Source of the DNA: Myxococcales bacterium
Lineage (GTDB): Bacteria; Myxococcota; B64-G9
Assembly (NCBI GenBank): GCA_012798435.1
Contig: JAAZNF010000009.1
Location: 54,208 to 118,207 of the forward strand
Direction: 5' to 3'
DNA: 64,000 nucleotides
Position numbers and translations under genes: made by a program. Below are positions 52,369 through 61,782 of the stretch, in pieces (position 1 is the stretch's first letter; every line of letters starts with the position of its first letter). Below the pieces are notes generated by a model. The model made no database searches. It was not told the origin of the DNA and saw only the letters and a list, made by a program, of their open reading frames with translations.

Positions 52369-55191
52369 ATGCGAGCCTCCGAAAATAATGCCGCGTCTGA
52401 CCTTACCGGGGGCCGACTCGAGCGCCGGCCCGCCAGCGACGGGCCCCGGCCGGAGAACAAAGTGTCCCTAAAAGCCATCGTCGAGGCTCAAAGCCGGTTT
52501 TGCGGAAGAAACCCGGTCAAAGTGCTGCTGATCGCCGCTGTCATGTCCGTGCTGGCCGGCATCGCGGTGGCGCACCTCCCCATCCTCACGGCACGCCAGG
52601 CGTTGCTCCCCAAGGACGAGGACGTCTCCAAGCGGTTCGAACGTTTCCTCAAGACCTTCGGTGCCGCGTCCGATCTCATCGTGGTCCTGGAGGGGGGGAC
52701 GCCGGCGGAGAACGAGCGGTACGCGCTGGCCCTCGCCGAACGCATGCGCGAGCTGCCCGAGGTCGGATCCGTGACCGAGCACCTCGACATCCGCTTCTTC
52801 CTCGAGCACGCCTACCTGCTCATCCCGGAGGAGCGTCTGGCGCAATTCGCCTCGGTGATGGACCTTCTGGAGGGCATGCAGGTGGCCGAGGAAACCAGCC
52901 TCGACGAGAGCCTGCGCGCGGCCCTCGACTGGGTGGAGAACCACCCGCCCCTCAGCAAGATCGCCATCGACATCCCCACCGCCCAGGGGGGCTTGGAAAT
53001 CCTGCATTTCCTGCTGGACGAGTGGCGGCGCTGGTTGGACGCGCCCGAGGTGCCCGCCGCCCTGGCCTGGGAAAAGCTCTTGGTCCGCTATGGCGCCGAG
53101 GGGATGGCCAAGGGCTTCTTCGCCTCGCGCGACGGCCGGATGCTCTTTGTCTTCGTCCACCCCCGCGATCCGTCGGAGGAATTCGAGTCGCTGCGCCCCT
53201 TCATCGAGGGCGTGCGTCGGGCCGCGGCCGCGCTGGACGAAGAGACGCGCCGGTCGGGACGCACCCCGCCCCGGGTCGCGCTTACCGGGCTCCCCGCCAT
53301 CGTCTTCGAGGAGTACATCTCCCTGCGCGGCGACATCTTGATGGTGGTGTTCACGGCGGCCGCGCTCATCGTGCTGCTTGTGATGCTGGCCTATCGATCG
53401 CTGCGCTGGGGGATCTGTATCTTTCTCCCCATGCTGCTGGGGGTGCTGTGGAGCACGGGGCTCACGCTGTTCCTCGAAGGTCACCTCACCATCATCACCT
53501 TTGCCTTCACCGCCATCCTGTTCGGGCTCGGCGCGGACTACGGCATCTTCACCACCTCGCGCATCTCCGAGGAACGTCGCCGAGGCGCGCCGCTGCTCGA
53601 CGCCATCGCCGCCGGCATGGCCGCCGCCTTCCGGGCCGTGCTCACCGCCGGTGGCGCGGCGGTGGTGATCTTCGGCGCCCTGGGCACGGTGAGCTTCACC
53701 GGCTTCGCCGAGCTGGGCCGGGTGGCGGCGGTCGGCGTACTCATGGTGCTCGTTTCCACCTACACCGTCGGGCCCGCGCTGTACGCCCTGTTGCCGCCCC
53801 GGCTCCGGGGCGGGGGGACAACCGAGGCGGAGCCGGCCGCTGTGACGGCGCCGCCCGAGGCGCGGCGAGCCGCACCGCGCTGGCCGGCCGCCGCCGCCGT
53901 TGGCTTGGGGATCGGCGCCGCGGTGCTCGGAACCCTGGCCGCTCGTGGCATCGTCTTCGACTACGACGTGTTGTCGTTGCTGCCCCGCGACTCCGAGGCC
54001 GCCGAGTTCCAGCGGCGCATGGTGGCCGAGAGCGACTACCAGGGAGAGGTGGTTATCTTCCTGGCGCCCTCCATGGAAGAGGCGCGTCGCATCGCCAACG
54101 ACGCCGCGCGCCTGCCGAGCATCGCCCGGGTGCAGGCGCTCACCAACCTCTTTCCCCAGAACGCCTCCGCGCTGGCCGAGAAGGCCCGCCCCATCGGTGC
54201 CTCAATCGCTCGCGCCGCCTACGCCCGGAAGACCATGGCCATGCAGCGGGTGAACCTGGCGCCGGAGGCCTTCTCGAAGCTGGTCGGGCTCATCGCCCGC
54301 GGCCAGACGCTCATCGACGAGGCCGAGGAGCAGGCCTTCTCTGCCGGGCACGGGGAGCTGGTGCAGGTCATCGACCGGGTGCGTGCCCGCATCCAGGGCG
54401 TGCTGGAGAGCGTCAGGCGCGACCCCGAGAAGGCGCGGCAGCGCAGCGAGCTGTTCTTCCAGACCCTGCTTTTCATGACCCAGGAAGGATTTCGCGTCAT
54501 CGAGAAGTGGCAGCAGGCCGAGCCGCTCACGCCGCAGGCCCTGCCCGCCTCGCTGCGGGACCGCTTCTTCACCCAGGACGGCAAGCAGGTCGTGGTGTAT
54601 GCCTTCCCCTCCGAGTCGGTCTACGACCCGAACGCGTTGGATCGCTTGATGAAGGATGTGTACCGCGTCTCCCCCGAGGCCACCGGCTTCCCTACCACGC
54701 ACCAGGTGTTCTCCCGCGCGGTGGTGGAGAGCTTCACCCACGGCACCTACCTGGCGCTCGTGGCCTGCCTGGTGTGGATCCTGCTGGTGCTGCGCTCGCT
54801 GAAGCTCTTCCTGGTGGCCGCCCTGCCCATGCTGCTCGGTGGCGGCTGGCTGCTGGGGCTGATGGTCGCGGGCGGCTTCAAGTACACCTACGCCAACATC
54901 ATCGCCTTGCCGCTGGTGATGGGCCTGGCGGTGGACTATGGCGTGTGGTACGCCCATCGCCTGAGCGAGTTCCCCGGCCTCGACGCCTGGCAGGTGATGC
55001 GCCGCTCGGCGGCCACCATCGTGATGGCCGCGGGCACGGTGCTGTCGGGGCTGGGCGCCATCGCCCTGGCCCGCTACCGCGGCGTGTCCGGCATGGGTTT
55101 CGCTCTCACCGCAGGCTTGCTGTGCTGTCTTGTGGCCGCGCTGGGACTGGCCCCGGCGGCGGCCCGGCTGCTGTTCCGGAGGAAATCATGA
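52369..55191 (+). CDS. MMPL/RND-superfamily exporter
   Basis: About 940 residues from the ATG at 52369; the frame is open to a TTG at 52318 beside the repeat. It has the duplicated RND layout with about 12 membrane helices: one after the N-terminus (VLLIAAVMSVLAGIAVAHL), a six-helix block near 330-500 (AALIVLLVMLAYRSLRWGI; FGLGADYGIFTTSRISEERR, the helix-4 Asp-containing segment) and its repeat near 800-935 (VMGLAVDYGVWYAHRLSEFP). Large periplasmic loops separate them. Members move lipids or hopanoids to the outer membrane using the proton gradient. The next gene overlaps its stop and encodes a periplasmic binding protein. Confidence 0.9.
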   Translation: MRASENNAASDLTGGRLERRPASDGPRPENKVSLKAIVEAQSRFCGRNPVKVLLIAAVMSVLAGIAVAHLPILTARQALLPKDEDVSKRFERFLKTFGAASDLIVVLEGGTPAENERYALALAERMRELPEVGSVTEHLDIRFFLEHAYLLIPEERLAQFASVMDLLEGMQVAEETSLDESLRAALDWVENHPPLSKIAIDIPTAQGGLEILHFLLDEWRRWLDAPEVPAALAWEKLLVRYGAEGMAKGFFASRDGRMLFVFVHPRDPSEEFESLRPFIEGVRRAAAALDEETRRSGRTPPRVALTGLPAIVFEEYISLRGDILMVVFTAAALIVLLVMLAYRSLRWGICIFLPMLLGVLWSTGLTLFLEGHLTIITFAFTAILFGLGADYGIFTTSRISEERRRGAPLLDAIAAGMAAAFRAVLTAGGAAVVIFGALGTVSFTGFAELGRVAAVGVLMVLVSTYTVGPALYALLPPRLRGGGTTEAEPAAVTAPPEARRAAPRWPAAAAVGLGIGAAVLGTLAARGIVFDYDVLSLLPRDSEAAEFQRRMVAESDYQGEVVIFLAPSMEEARRIANDAARLPSIARVQALTNLFPQNASALAEKARPIGASIARAAYARKTMAMQRVNLAPEAFSKLVGLIARGQTLIDEAEEQAFSAGHGELVQVIDRVRARIQGVLESVRRDPEKARQRSELFFQTLLFMTQEGFRVIEKWQQAEPLTPQALPASLRDRFFTQDGKQVVVYAFPSESVYDPNALDRLMKDVYRVSPEATGFPTTHQVFSRAVVESFTHGTYLALVACLVWILLVLRSLKLFLVAALPMLLGGGWLLGLMVAGGFKYTYANIIALPLVMGLAVDYGVWYAHRLSEFPGLDAWQVMRRSAATIVMAAGTVLSGLGAIALARYRGVSGMGFALTAGLLCCLVAALGLAPAAARLLFRRKS

Positions 55192-56030
55192 AAAACGTCG
55201 TCGCGCCGTGGCTTGTGTTCCTTGCGCTGCTCGCCGCTCCGTCTCGTGCCTTGCCCGCCCAACCCATCCTGGTGTGCTACCCCGGTGGCCCGGTGGACGC
55301 CACCGAGGCCGGCAACGCCCTGGGCTCCATGCTGCGGGTGGTGGAGCGGGTGGGGCAGTGGAAGAGCGGCACCTTCGAGAGCGCCTTCACCTCCCGCGCC
55401 GACGAGTGCCGCAAGCTGCTGGCAGAACGCAAGCCGGCCTTTGCCATCACCTCGCTAGGGCTGTACCTGGAGCTGGCCGCCCGGCATCACCTGGTGCCGG
55501 TGGTCCAGCCGCGCATCAAGGGCCAGACCGCGGAGCGCTACCGGGTCATGGTGAAGAAGGGCGCCTTCGCCGACCTGGCCGCCCTCAAGGGAAAGAGCCT
55601 GGGGGGCAGCGTGCTGGAGGAGACGGAGTTCCTGCGCCGCATCGTGTTCGCGGGGAGCCTCGATCCGGCCAAGCACTTCTCGCTCAAGCCCTCGCGCCAG
55701 GCGCTGCGCTCGCTGCGGGCCCTGGCCAAGGGCGAGCTCGACGCGGTGCTGGTGAACCAGCAGCAGTTCGACGCCCTGGGTGGGTTGCCCTTCGCCAAGG
55801 ACCTGGAGGCGGTGTTCACCTCCGAGGCCATCCCGCTCATGGGGCTGGTGGCCGACGAGAAGGCCACCAACGCCAGCGAACGCGAGCGCCTGACGCGCGC
55901 CTTGCAGGGCATGTGCCAGGACGCCGAGGGCAAGAAGCTGTGCGAGCTCTTCGGGGTGGAGTCGTTCGAGCCGGTGAAGGCCGGGACCTTCGACACCGCC
56001 CGCACCTTATGGGAGGCGGGCTCGAAATGA
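55188..56030 (+). CDS. PhnD-like periplasmic substrate-binding protein
   Basis: A 280-residue protein with a signal peptide (VVAPWLVFLALLAAPSRALP). The mature part resembles type 2 periplasmic binding proteins of the PhnD/NMT1 group: ILVCYPGGPVDATEAGNAL, FAITSLGLYLELAARHHLVP, LAALKGKSLGGSVLEETEFL, KGELDAVLVNQQQFDAL. No ABC permease is nearby. Instead it overlaps the MMPL gene (ATGA) and the TatT-like gene (ATGA), so it probably serves the exporter or a lipid-related step. Ligand unknown. Confidence 0.8.
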   Translation: MKNVVAPWLVFLALLAAPSRALPAQPILVCYPGGPVDATEAGNALGSMLRVVERVGQWKSGTFESAFTSRADECRKLLAERKPAFAITSLGLYLELAARHHLVPVVQPRIKGQTAERYRVMVKKGAFADLAALKGKSLGGSVLEETEFLRRIVFAGSLDPAKHFSLKPSRQALRSLRALAKGELDAVLVNQQQFDALGGLPFAKDLEAVFTSEAIPLMGLVADEKATNASERERLTRALQGMCQDAEGKKLCELFGVESFEPVKAGTFDTARTLWEAGSK

Positions 56031-56821
56031 CGCGTGTTCTTTCGCTCGCGCTCCTTGGGGGGATCCTCGCCGGCGGGTGCGGGCACCTGGTCACCGATCT
56101 GGCCCCGCTCGAGCTCGGCGACTGCCCGGAAGGCGCCGAGCTCCTGCAACGCTCGTTCGGCTGCGAGAGCGACGGCCCGCTCCTCGCCTGCGCCCTGGGC
56201 GCGTTGCGCGAGGACGACCGGCCTGCTCTCCGTCGCACCGCGTTCGGCGCGCGCCTGTGCAAGCTGCTCGCCGAGCGTGAGACCGACCCCGGGCGCCGCG
56301 AGAAGCTCGCCGCCGAGGGGGTGCGCCTGGCCGAGGAGGCGCTGGCCCTCGGCGCCACCGATGACGGCGCGGTGTATTACTACCTGGGCGCGAACCTGGG
56401 CATCGCGGTGCGCGACCACTCCATGCTGGCCTTCCAGAACCTGTCCCGGTTGCACGAGGTCATGCAGAAGGCGCAGGCGCTCGCGCCGGCGGAGGACCAG
56501 GGCGGTCCGGGGCGGATCCTGGGCGTGCTGTACCTCAAGGCTCCGCCCTGGCCCAAGGGCATCGGCGACGTGGACAAGGCCCTGGATGTCCTGGCCCAGC
56601 TCGTCCAGGCGCATCCCGAGCACCCGCTGAACCACCTCTTCTACGCCCAGGCGTTGTGGCAGGCGGAGGAGGACGACGCCCGCGCCCAGGTGGACCGGGA
56701 GCTCGCCGAGGTCGCGCGCCTGCTCGCGAACGGCGCTTGGGGCCTGTGCGCCGAGCCGTGGCGCAAGGAGATGCAGACCTTCGTCTCCAAGCTGCCCGCC
56801 GCGGCCGCGGATGGCAAGTAG
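56027..56821 (+). CDS. TatT-like TPR lipoprotein
   Basis: A 264-residue protein with a lipoprotein signal (LALLGGILAGGC, Cys at about 18). The helical body resembles the TRAP-transporter TatT family: AEEALALGATDDGAVYYYLG (about 103-122), AFQNLSRLHEVMQKAQALAP and GPGRILGVLYLKAPPWPKGI (about 164-183), the typical PPxWP turn of that family. It is third in a coupled set with the MMPL exporter and the binding protein. A lipoprotein scaffold for that set is inferred. Confidence 0.82.
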   Translation: MTRVLSLALLGGILAGGCGHLVTDLAPLELGDCPEGAELLQRSFGCESDGPLLACALGALREDDRPALRRTAFGARLCKLLAERETDPGRREKLAAEGVRLAEEALALGATDDGAVYYYLGANLGIAVRDHSMLAFQNLSRLHEVMQKAQALAPAEDQGGPGRILGVLYLKAPPWPKGIGDVDKALDVLAQLVQAHPEHPLNHLFYAQALWQAEEDDARAQVDRELAEVARLLANGAWGLCAEPWRKEMQTFVSKLPAAAADGK

Positions 56822-56964
56822 GAGCGCGGCGCTACCGTACGGGCGGCCAAGGAGCGGAGCCTTTTCGCGCGAACGCGGGGTGAAAAGAGCCAGCGCGTTC
56901 GCGCAAGCCGATGCGGTGCGGCCGAGGGCCATATTGAGAGTTGGCTCGAGCGCCAGGAGGAAGC

Positions 56965-58281
56965 ATGAACCAGGTGTGGATTCGCGGCGGCACGGTGTGG
57001 ACCGGTGGAGAAACGGCGCGCGTGCTCTCGGGTGGCGTACTGTGCCGGGGAGATCGCATCGAGGCGGTGGGCTCGGACAGCGAGCTCGAGCCGCTCGCCC
57101 GCGGGGCCGAGGTCATCCCGGCCGCGGGCCGGCTGGTGACCCCGGGGTTCATCAACGCCCACATGCACCTGTACTCCACCCTGGCCCGCGGCATGGCGTT
57201 GAAAGACCCGCCGGCCGAGAACTTCCGCGAGATCCTGGAGCGCCTGTGGTGGCGGCTGGACAAGGCGCTCACCCTCGCGGACCTGGGGGTTTCGGCGGAG
57301 CTCGCGCTGGCGGATGCCCTGCACGCCGGCGTGACCACCCTGATCGACCACCACGCCAGCCCCTCCTGCATCGCCGGGTCGCTCGATGAGCTGGCCGCGG
57401 CCGCGCAGCGGCTGGGGGTGCGCCTGTGCACCTGCTACGAGGTTTCCGATCGCGACGGGCCCGACAAGGCGCGCGCCGGCATCGCGGAAAACGTGCGCTT
57501 CGCCGCCGCGGTGCGGGCGGAGCCGACGCTGCGGGGCCTGTTCGGGCTGCACGCCTCGTTCACGCTCGAGGACGAGACGCTGCGCCGCGCGGCCGAGGCG
57601 GGCGCGGGCATGGCCTTCCACGTGCACGCGGCCGAGGCGGCCTCGGACGTGGCCGACGCCCGGAGGAGGGGCGCCGCAGGCGCGGTGGCCCGCCTGCACC
57701 GTCTGGGTGTTCTCCCGCGCGGCAGCATCGCCGCTCACTGTGTTCACACCTCCGAGGAGGAGTGGGCGCTGCTGCGGGAGGCCGGCGTGTTTTGCGTGCA
57801 CAACCCCCAGTCCAACATGAACAACGCGGTGGGCGCGGCGCGCGTGGCCGAGATGGTGGCGGCCGGCCTCATGGTTGGCATCGGCAGCGACGGAATGGAG
57901 GCCGACGTGCGCGAAGAGCTGCGGGCCGCCTTCCTGCTCGATCACCACCGGCGGGCCGACCCGCGCGGGATGTGGGCGGAGCTTTCACGCTTGCTGCTCG
58001 CCAACCAACGCCTGGCGAGCGGAATCTTCGGCCTTGCGCTCGGCGAACTCGCCCCGGGGGCGGCGGCGGACGTGGTGGTTTACGACTATCGCCCGCCCAC
58101 GCCGCTTGTGGCGCAGAACTTCCTCGGGCACTTCTTGTTCGGCGCCTACCGCGCCCCGGCGCGCGAGGTGCTGGTGGGGGGGCGCCGCCGGCTGCGGGGC
58201 GGCGAGATCCCCGGCTTCGATCCCGAGGCGCTGGCCTTGCGCGCCCGCGCGCGCGCCGAGGCTCTGTGGCAAAGGTTCTAG
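56965..58281 (+). CDS. ssnA: SsnA-type putative aminohydrolase (selenium-metabolism associated)
   Basis: A 438-residue amidohydrolase-superfamily protein with GGAGGAAGC before the ATG. Metal ligands: NAHMHLYS (about 64-71), FHVHAAEA and GIGSDGMEA. Several blocks are diagnostic of SsnA as I recall it: LWWRLDKALT (about 94), LIDHHASPSCIAGSL (about 127-141), CTCYEVSDRDG, VHNPQSNMNNAVG (about 281) and YDYRPPTPLVAQNFLGH. SsnA occurs with selenium-dependent molybdenum hydroxylase genes, but its substrate is unsettled. No such hydroxylase is in this window. The selD cassette lies 10 kb away. The next gene, LarA-like, starts 31 bp on. Confidence 0.85.
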   Translation: MNQVWIRGGTVWTGGETARVLSGGVLCRGDRIEAVGSDSELEPLARGAEVIPAAGRLVTPGFINAHMHLYSTLARGMALKDPPAENFREILERLWWRLDKALTLADLGVSAELALADALHAGVTTLIDHHASPSCIAGSLDELAAAAQRLGVRLCTCYEVSDRDGPDKARAGIAENVRFAAAVRAEPTLRGLFGLHASFTLEDETLRRAAEAGAGMAFHVHAAEAASDVADARRRGAAGAVARLHRLGVLPRGSIAAHCVHTSEEEWALLREAGVFCVHNPQSNMNNAVGAARVAEMVAAGLMVGIGSDGMEADVREELRAAFLLDHHRRADPRGMWAELSRLLLANQRLASGIFGLALGELAPGAAADVVVYDYRPPTPLVAQNFLGHFLFGAYRAPAREVLVGGRRRLRGGEIPGFDPEALALRARARAEALWQRF

Positions 58282-58312
58282 TCGCACTCGTGACCAGGGG
58301 ACGAGGTGAGGC

Positions 58313-59617
58313 ATGCGCGCTTCGGTGAGCCTGCCCTGTGGCAAGGGGTTCGAGACGGCCGGGCTGCCCGACGGTTGGGTCATGGATCTCGTCGAATCCA
58401 GCGGCCCGGGGGACCTCCCCGATCCCGAGACGGCGCTGCTCGACGCGTTGGAGCGGCCCATCGGTTGCCCGCCGCTCTCGGCTCGCGCGGCGGCCGCCGG
58501 CCGCATCCTGCTCGTGGTCTCGGACATCACCCGCAAGGATGGCAAGGCCGAGCTGCTGCCGTGGCTCCAGGCCTACCTGTCGCGGGCCGGGGTGGGGCCG
58601 GAGCGGGTGGATGTGATGCTGGCCCGCGGCACCCACCGCGCGGCCAGCGACGCGGAACTTTCGGAGGCCCTGGGCGCCGAGACGGTGCGGCGCCACGCCG
58701 TATATCAACACGATTGCGATCGGGATCTGCGCGATCTGGGCGTCACCTCGCGCGGCACGCCGGTGCTGCTCAACCGGCGCCTGTGGGACTACGACCTTCT
58801 GGTGGTGGTGACCGGGGTGGTGCACCATTACTTCGCTGGGTTCGGCGGCGGCTGCAAGATGATCGTCCCCGGCGTGGCAGGCCGTTCGACCATCCGCCGC
58901 TCGCACGCGCTGGTGTTCCAGGACGAGTCGCAGGGCGGGGGACGGCGGCCGGGCGTGGAGCCGGGCCGGCTCACGGGCAACGCGGTGCACGAGGACTTCG
59001 CCGAGGCGAGCCGGCGGCTCGACCGGCCGGTGTTCCTCATCGACAGCGTGCGCGGCAGCCGCGCCGGCCGGTTCGCCGGTTTCTGGGCGGGGGACCTGTT
59101 CAAGGCGCACCGGCTGGCCTGCGACGCCTACCTGGGCTGGCGGGCCTATCCTTTCCTTGCGCCGTACCCGCTGGTGCTCTCGGGGAGCGGGGGCTTCCCC
59201 ACCGATCGCAACCTGGTCCAGGCGCACAAGGGGTTGGTGGGCGCGGTGCGGCTGGCCGCGCCGGGCGGGGTCATCGTCCACTGCGCCGAGTGCTCCGACG
59301 GCCTGGGGGGAGATGACCTGGAGCGCTGGCTCGCCATGGAGACACTATCCGAGATGGAGCGCGAGCTGCGGCGCGACTACGTCATCTACGGCCAGACCCT
59401 GTACGCGCTGCGGGAGAAGGCGGCCGCGCACCGCATCCACCTGGTGTCGCGGCTCCCGCCGGAACAGGTGCGCGCGCTGGGGATGCACCCGGCGGCATCC
59501 CTGGAGCAGGCGCTTTCTGAGGTCATCCCCGGCCTGCCCCCGAACCACGCCACCGCGGTGTTCCCCGACGGAGGAAGCCTGTTGCCTGTGCCTGCCGCCC
59601 GGGGATGCGACGCATGA
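58313..59617 (+). CDS. LarA-family nickel-pincer racemase/epimerase homologue
   Basis: A 434-residue protein with the LarA active-site series: VSDITRKDG (Asp and Arg, about 69-77), LARGTHRAA (His), and VVHHYFAGFGGGCKMIVPG (about 170-188) with the His and the Lys that in LarA is bonded to the nickel-pincer nucleotide. LarA racemises lactate; relatives act on other 2-hydroxy acids. The cofactor genes larB, larC and larE are not in this window. It shares an operon with ssnA upstream and overlaps the helicase gene downstream (ATGA). Substrate unknown. Confidence 0.85.
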   Translation: MRASVSLPCGKGFETAGLPDGWVMDLVESSGPGDLPDPETALLDALERPIGCPPLSARAAAAGRILLVVSDITRKDGKAELLPWLQAYLSRAGVGPERVDVMLARGTHRAASDAELSEALGAETVRRHAVYQHDCDRDLRDLGVTSRGTPVLLNRRLWDYDLLVVVTGVVHHYFAGFGGGCKMIVPGVAGRSTIRRSHALVFQDESQGGGRRPGVEPGRLTGNAVHEDFAEASRRLDRPVFLIDSVRGSRAGRFAGFWAGDLFKAHRLACDAYLGWRAYPFLAPYPLVLSGSGGFPTDRNLVQAHKGLVGAVRLAAPGGVIVHCAECSDGLGGDDLERWLAMETLSEMERELRRDYVIYGQTLYALREKAAAHRIHLVSRLPPEQVRALGMHPAASLEQALSEVIPGLPPNHATAVFPDGGSLLPVPAARGCDA

Positions 59618-61782
59618 CCGGGCGGGGCAAGCGAGCCGGGGCGGTCGGCGCGGGAAAGCTCGAGCGGTTGTTCTCGCCGCGCGGGCGGCTTTCTCGCGAG
59701 CTCCCCGGCTTCGAGCGGCGTCCGGGGCAGATGGAGGTGCTGCGCGCCGCCGCCCGGGCCTTTCGCGAGGACGGGGTGTTGCTGGCCGAGGCCGGGACGG
59801 GGATAGGCAAGAGCCTGGCCTACGGCGTCCCGGCGGCGGATTTCGCGCTGGAACACCACCAGGCGGTGGTGATCTCCACCGCCACCATCAACCTCCAGGA
59901 GCAACTCTACCGCAAGGACCTGCCGCTCATCGCGCGGGTGATGGGGGGCGATCTCAAGGTGGTGTTGGTCAAGGGGCGCGCCAACTACCTGTGCCGACGC
60001 CGCCTCTCCGAGCGCTTGCGGCAGGGGAACCTTTTCGCCGACGACGAGGGCGCCCTGTCAGCGCTTTCGCGGTTCGTCGAGCGCACCCGCGACGGCAGCC
60101 GCTCGGACCTGGAAGAACCCGTGCCGCCGGACGTCTGGGAGGAGGTGTCGTCGGACGCGGACGCCTGCCCGGGCCGCCGCTGCCCCTTTCGCAAGGAGTG
60201 CTTTTTTCGCGCGGCCCGCCGCCAGGTCCATGACGCCGACCTCCTGGTGGTCAACCACCACCTGCTGTTCGCCGACCTGGCGGTGCGCCTGGAGCGGGAG
60301 GACTGGGAGGAGCGGGCGGTGCTGCCGGCCTTCTCGCGGGTGGTGCTGGACGAGGCCCACGAGGTCGAGGACGCGGCCTCGAGTTTCTTCGGCGAACGGC
60401 TGACCCGACGGGGCCTCATGTGGCTGCTCGGAAGGATGACGGGCTCGCGCCGCAAGGGGCGCGCGGGCATCCTGGAAGAGGTGTCGAAGGAGCTCGAGGA
60501 TCGCGCGCCGCTGGAGGCGCTCTCGCGGGTGCAGGATTGCCGCCGGCGTTGCGGCCGGGCCTTCGACGGGCTGGAGGCGTTCTGTTCCCAGCGCTTCTCC
60601 GGCGGCGGGCCGTCTGAGCGCAGGTTGCGCCTCACCCGCGAGATCCTGGAGTCGGTGGAATTCCTCCCGGCGCGCGAGGAGCTGCTGGAACTCGCCGGGC
60701 GGCTCCAGCGAGCGGCCGAGGACGTGGCGGCGCGTCTCGCGAGGGTGCGCCTGCTGCGCGAGGAGAGCGGGGCCATGCTCGAGGCGCGGGGCGCCTCGGA
60801 GCGCCTGCGCCAGCACGCCTCCGCGCTGCGCCGGCTGCTGGACCCGGAAGACGAGACCAACGTGCGCTGGGTGGAGTTCGAGCCCGATCGGTCGCGCCGC
60901 ATCGCGCTCCGTTCCGCGCCGCTGGATGTCGGGCCGCTCCTGGAGCGGGCGCTGCTCCGCCCCCTGCGAACGGTGATCTTCACCTCGGCCACGCTCTCGG
61001 TGGGCGGCGACTTCTCGTACTTTGCGCGCCAGTGCGGCGCCGATCGGATCGAAGCGGAGCGGGTGCGAAACCTCAAGGCGGAAAGCCCCTTCGACTTCGG
61101 CCAGCAAGCGTTGCTGGCGGTCCCGCTCGATCTGCCGAACCCCAGGGAACGCTCGTTCGAGAGCGATCTTCCGGGCGCGCTCCTGCCCGTCATCCAGGCC
61201 AGCTCCGGGCGGGCGCTGGTGCTGTTCACCTCGCACGCGCTGCTGCGGCGTACGGCCGAGGCGCTGCGCGCCGAGCTTGCGGCGTTGGGCATTCGCCTGC
61301 TGGTGCAGGGAGAGGCGCCGCGCGACAGGCTGCTCGAGGACTTTCGTCGCGACGAGACCTCGGTGTTGTTCGGGGCGGACTCCTTCTGGCAGGGGGTGGA
61401 CGTGCCGGGCCCGGCGCTGTGCAACGTGATCGTCACCCGGCTGCCCTTCGACGTGCCGGACGAACCGTTGCAGGAGGCGCGGGCCGAGGCCATCGAACGG
61501 AGCGGCCGGAGCTCCTTCGAAGAGCTCTCCCTGCCGCGAGCGGTGTTGCGGCTCAAGCAGGGGTTCGGGCGCCTCATTCGCAACGGGCGCGACTTCGGCA
61601 CGGTGGTGGTGCTCGACCACCGCCTGCTCTCGCGCCCGTACGGCCGGTTGTTTTTGGAGAGCCTGCCCCCGGCGCCCGTGTGTCGGGGGACGCTCGACGA
61701 GGTGCGCGGGCGGCTTTCGGAGTTCTTCGAACGCTACTTGGAGACCACGCCAGACCAGGCCTCCAAGATCCACCCCAAGTGA
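59614..61782 (+). CDS. dinG: DinG/XPD-type ATP-dependent DNA helicase
   Basis: About 722 residues from the ATG at 59614 overlapping the LarA stop (ATG at 59605 also possible). Helicase motifs: LAEAGTGIGKSLAY (Walker A, about 54-67), STATINLQEQL (Ia), DEAHEVEDAA (DEAH box, about 247) and, in the second domain, FTSATLSV, LFTSHALLR, DSFWQGVDVPG and QGFGRLIRN. Four cysteines (YLCRRR, then CPGRRCPFRKEC at about 184-195) would hold the [4Fe-4S] cluster of the XPD family. It unwinds DNA 5' to 3' in repair or R-loop removal. Its end overlaps the convergent gene by 49 bp. Confidence 0.93.
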   Translation: MTGRGKRAGAVGAGKLERLFSPRGRLSRELPGFERRPGQMEVLRAAARAFREDGVLLAEAGTGIGKSLAYGVPAADFALEHHQAVVISTATINLQEQLYRKDLPLIARVMGGDLKVVLVKGRANYLCRRRLSERLRQGNLFADDEGALSALSRFVERTRDGSRSDLEEPVPPDVWEEVSSDADACPGRRCPFRKECFFRAARRQVHDADLLVVNHHLLFADLAVRLEREDWEERAVLPAFSRVVLDEAHEVEDAASSFFGERLTRRGLMWLLGRMTGSRRKGRAGILEEVSKELEDRAPLEALSRVQDCRRRCGRAFDGLEAFCSQRFSGGGPSERRLRLTREILESVEFLPAREELLELAGRLQRAAEDVAARLARVRLLREESGAMLEARGASERLRQHASALRRLLDPEDETNVRWVEFEPDRSRRIALRSAPLDVGPLLERALLRPLRTVIFTSATLSVGGDFSYFARQCGADRIEAERVRNLKAESPFDFGQQALLAVPLDLPNPRERSFESDLPGALLPVIQASSGRALVLFTSHALLRRTAEALRAELAALGIRLLVQGEAPRDRLLEDFRRDETSVLFGADSFWQGVDVPGPALCNVIVTRLPFDVPDEPLQEARAEAIERSGRSSFEELSLPRAVLRLKQGFGRLIRNGRDFGTVVVLDHRLLSRPYGRLFLESLPPAPVCRGTLDEVRGRLSEFFERYLETTPDQASKIHPK

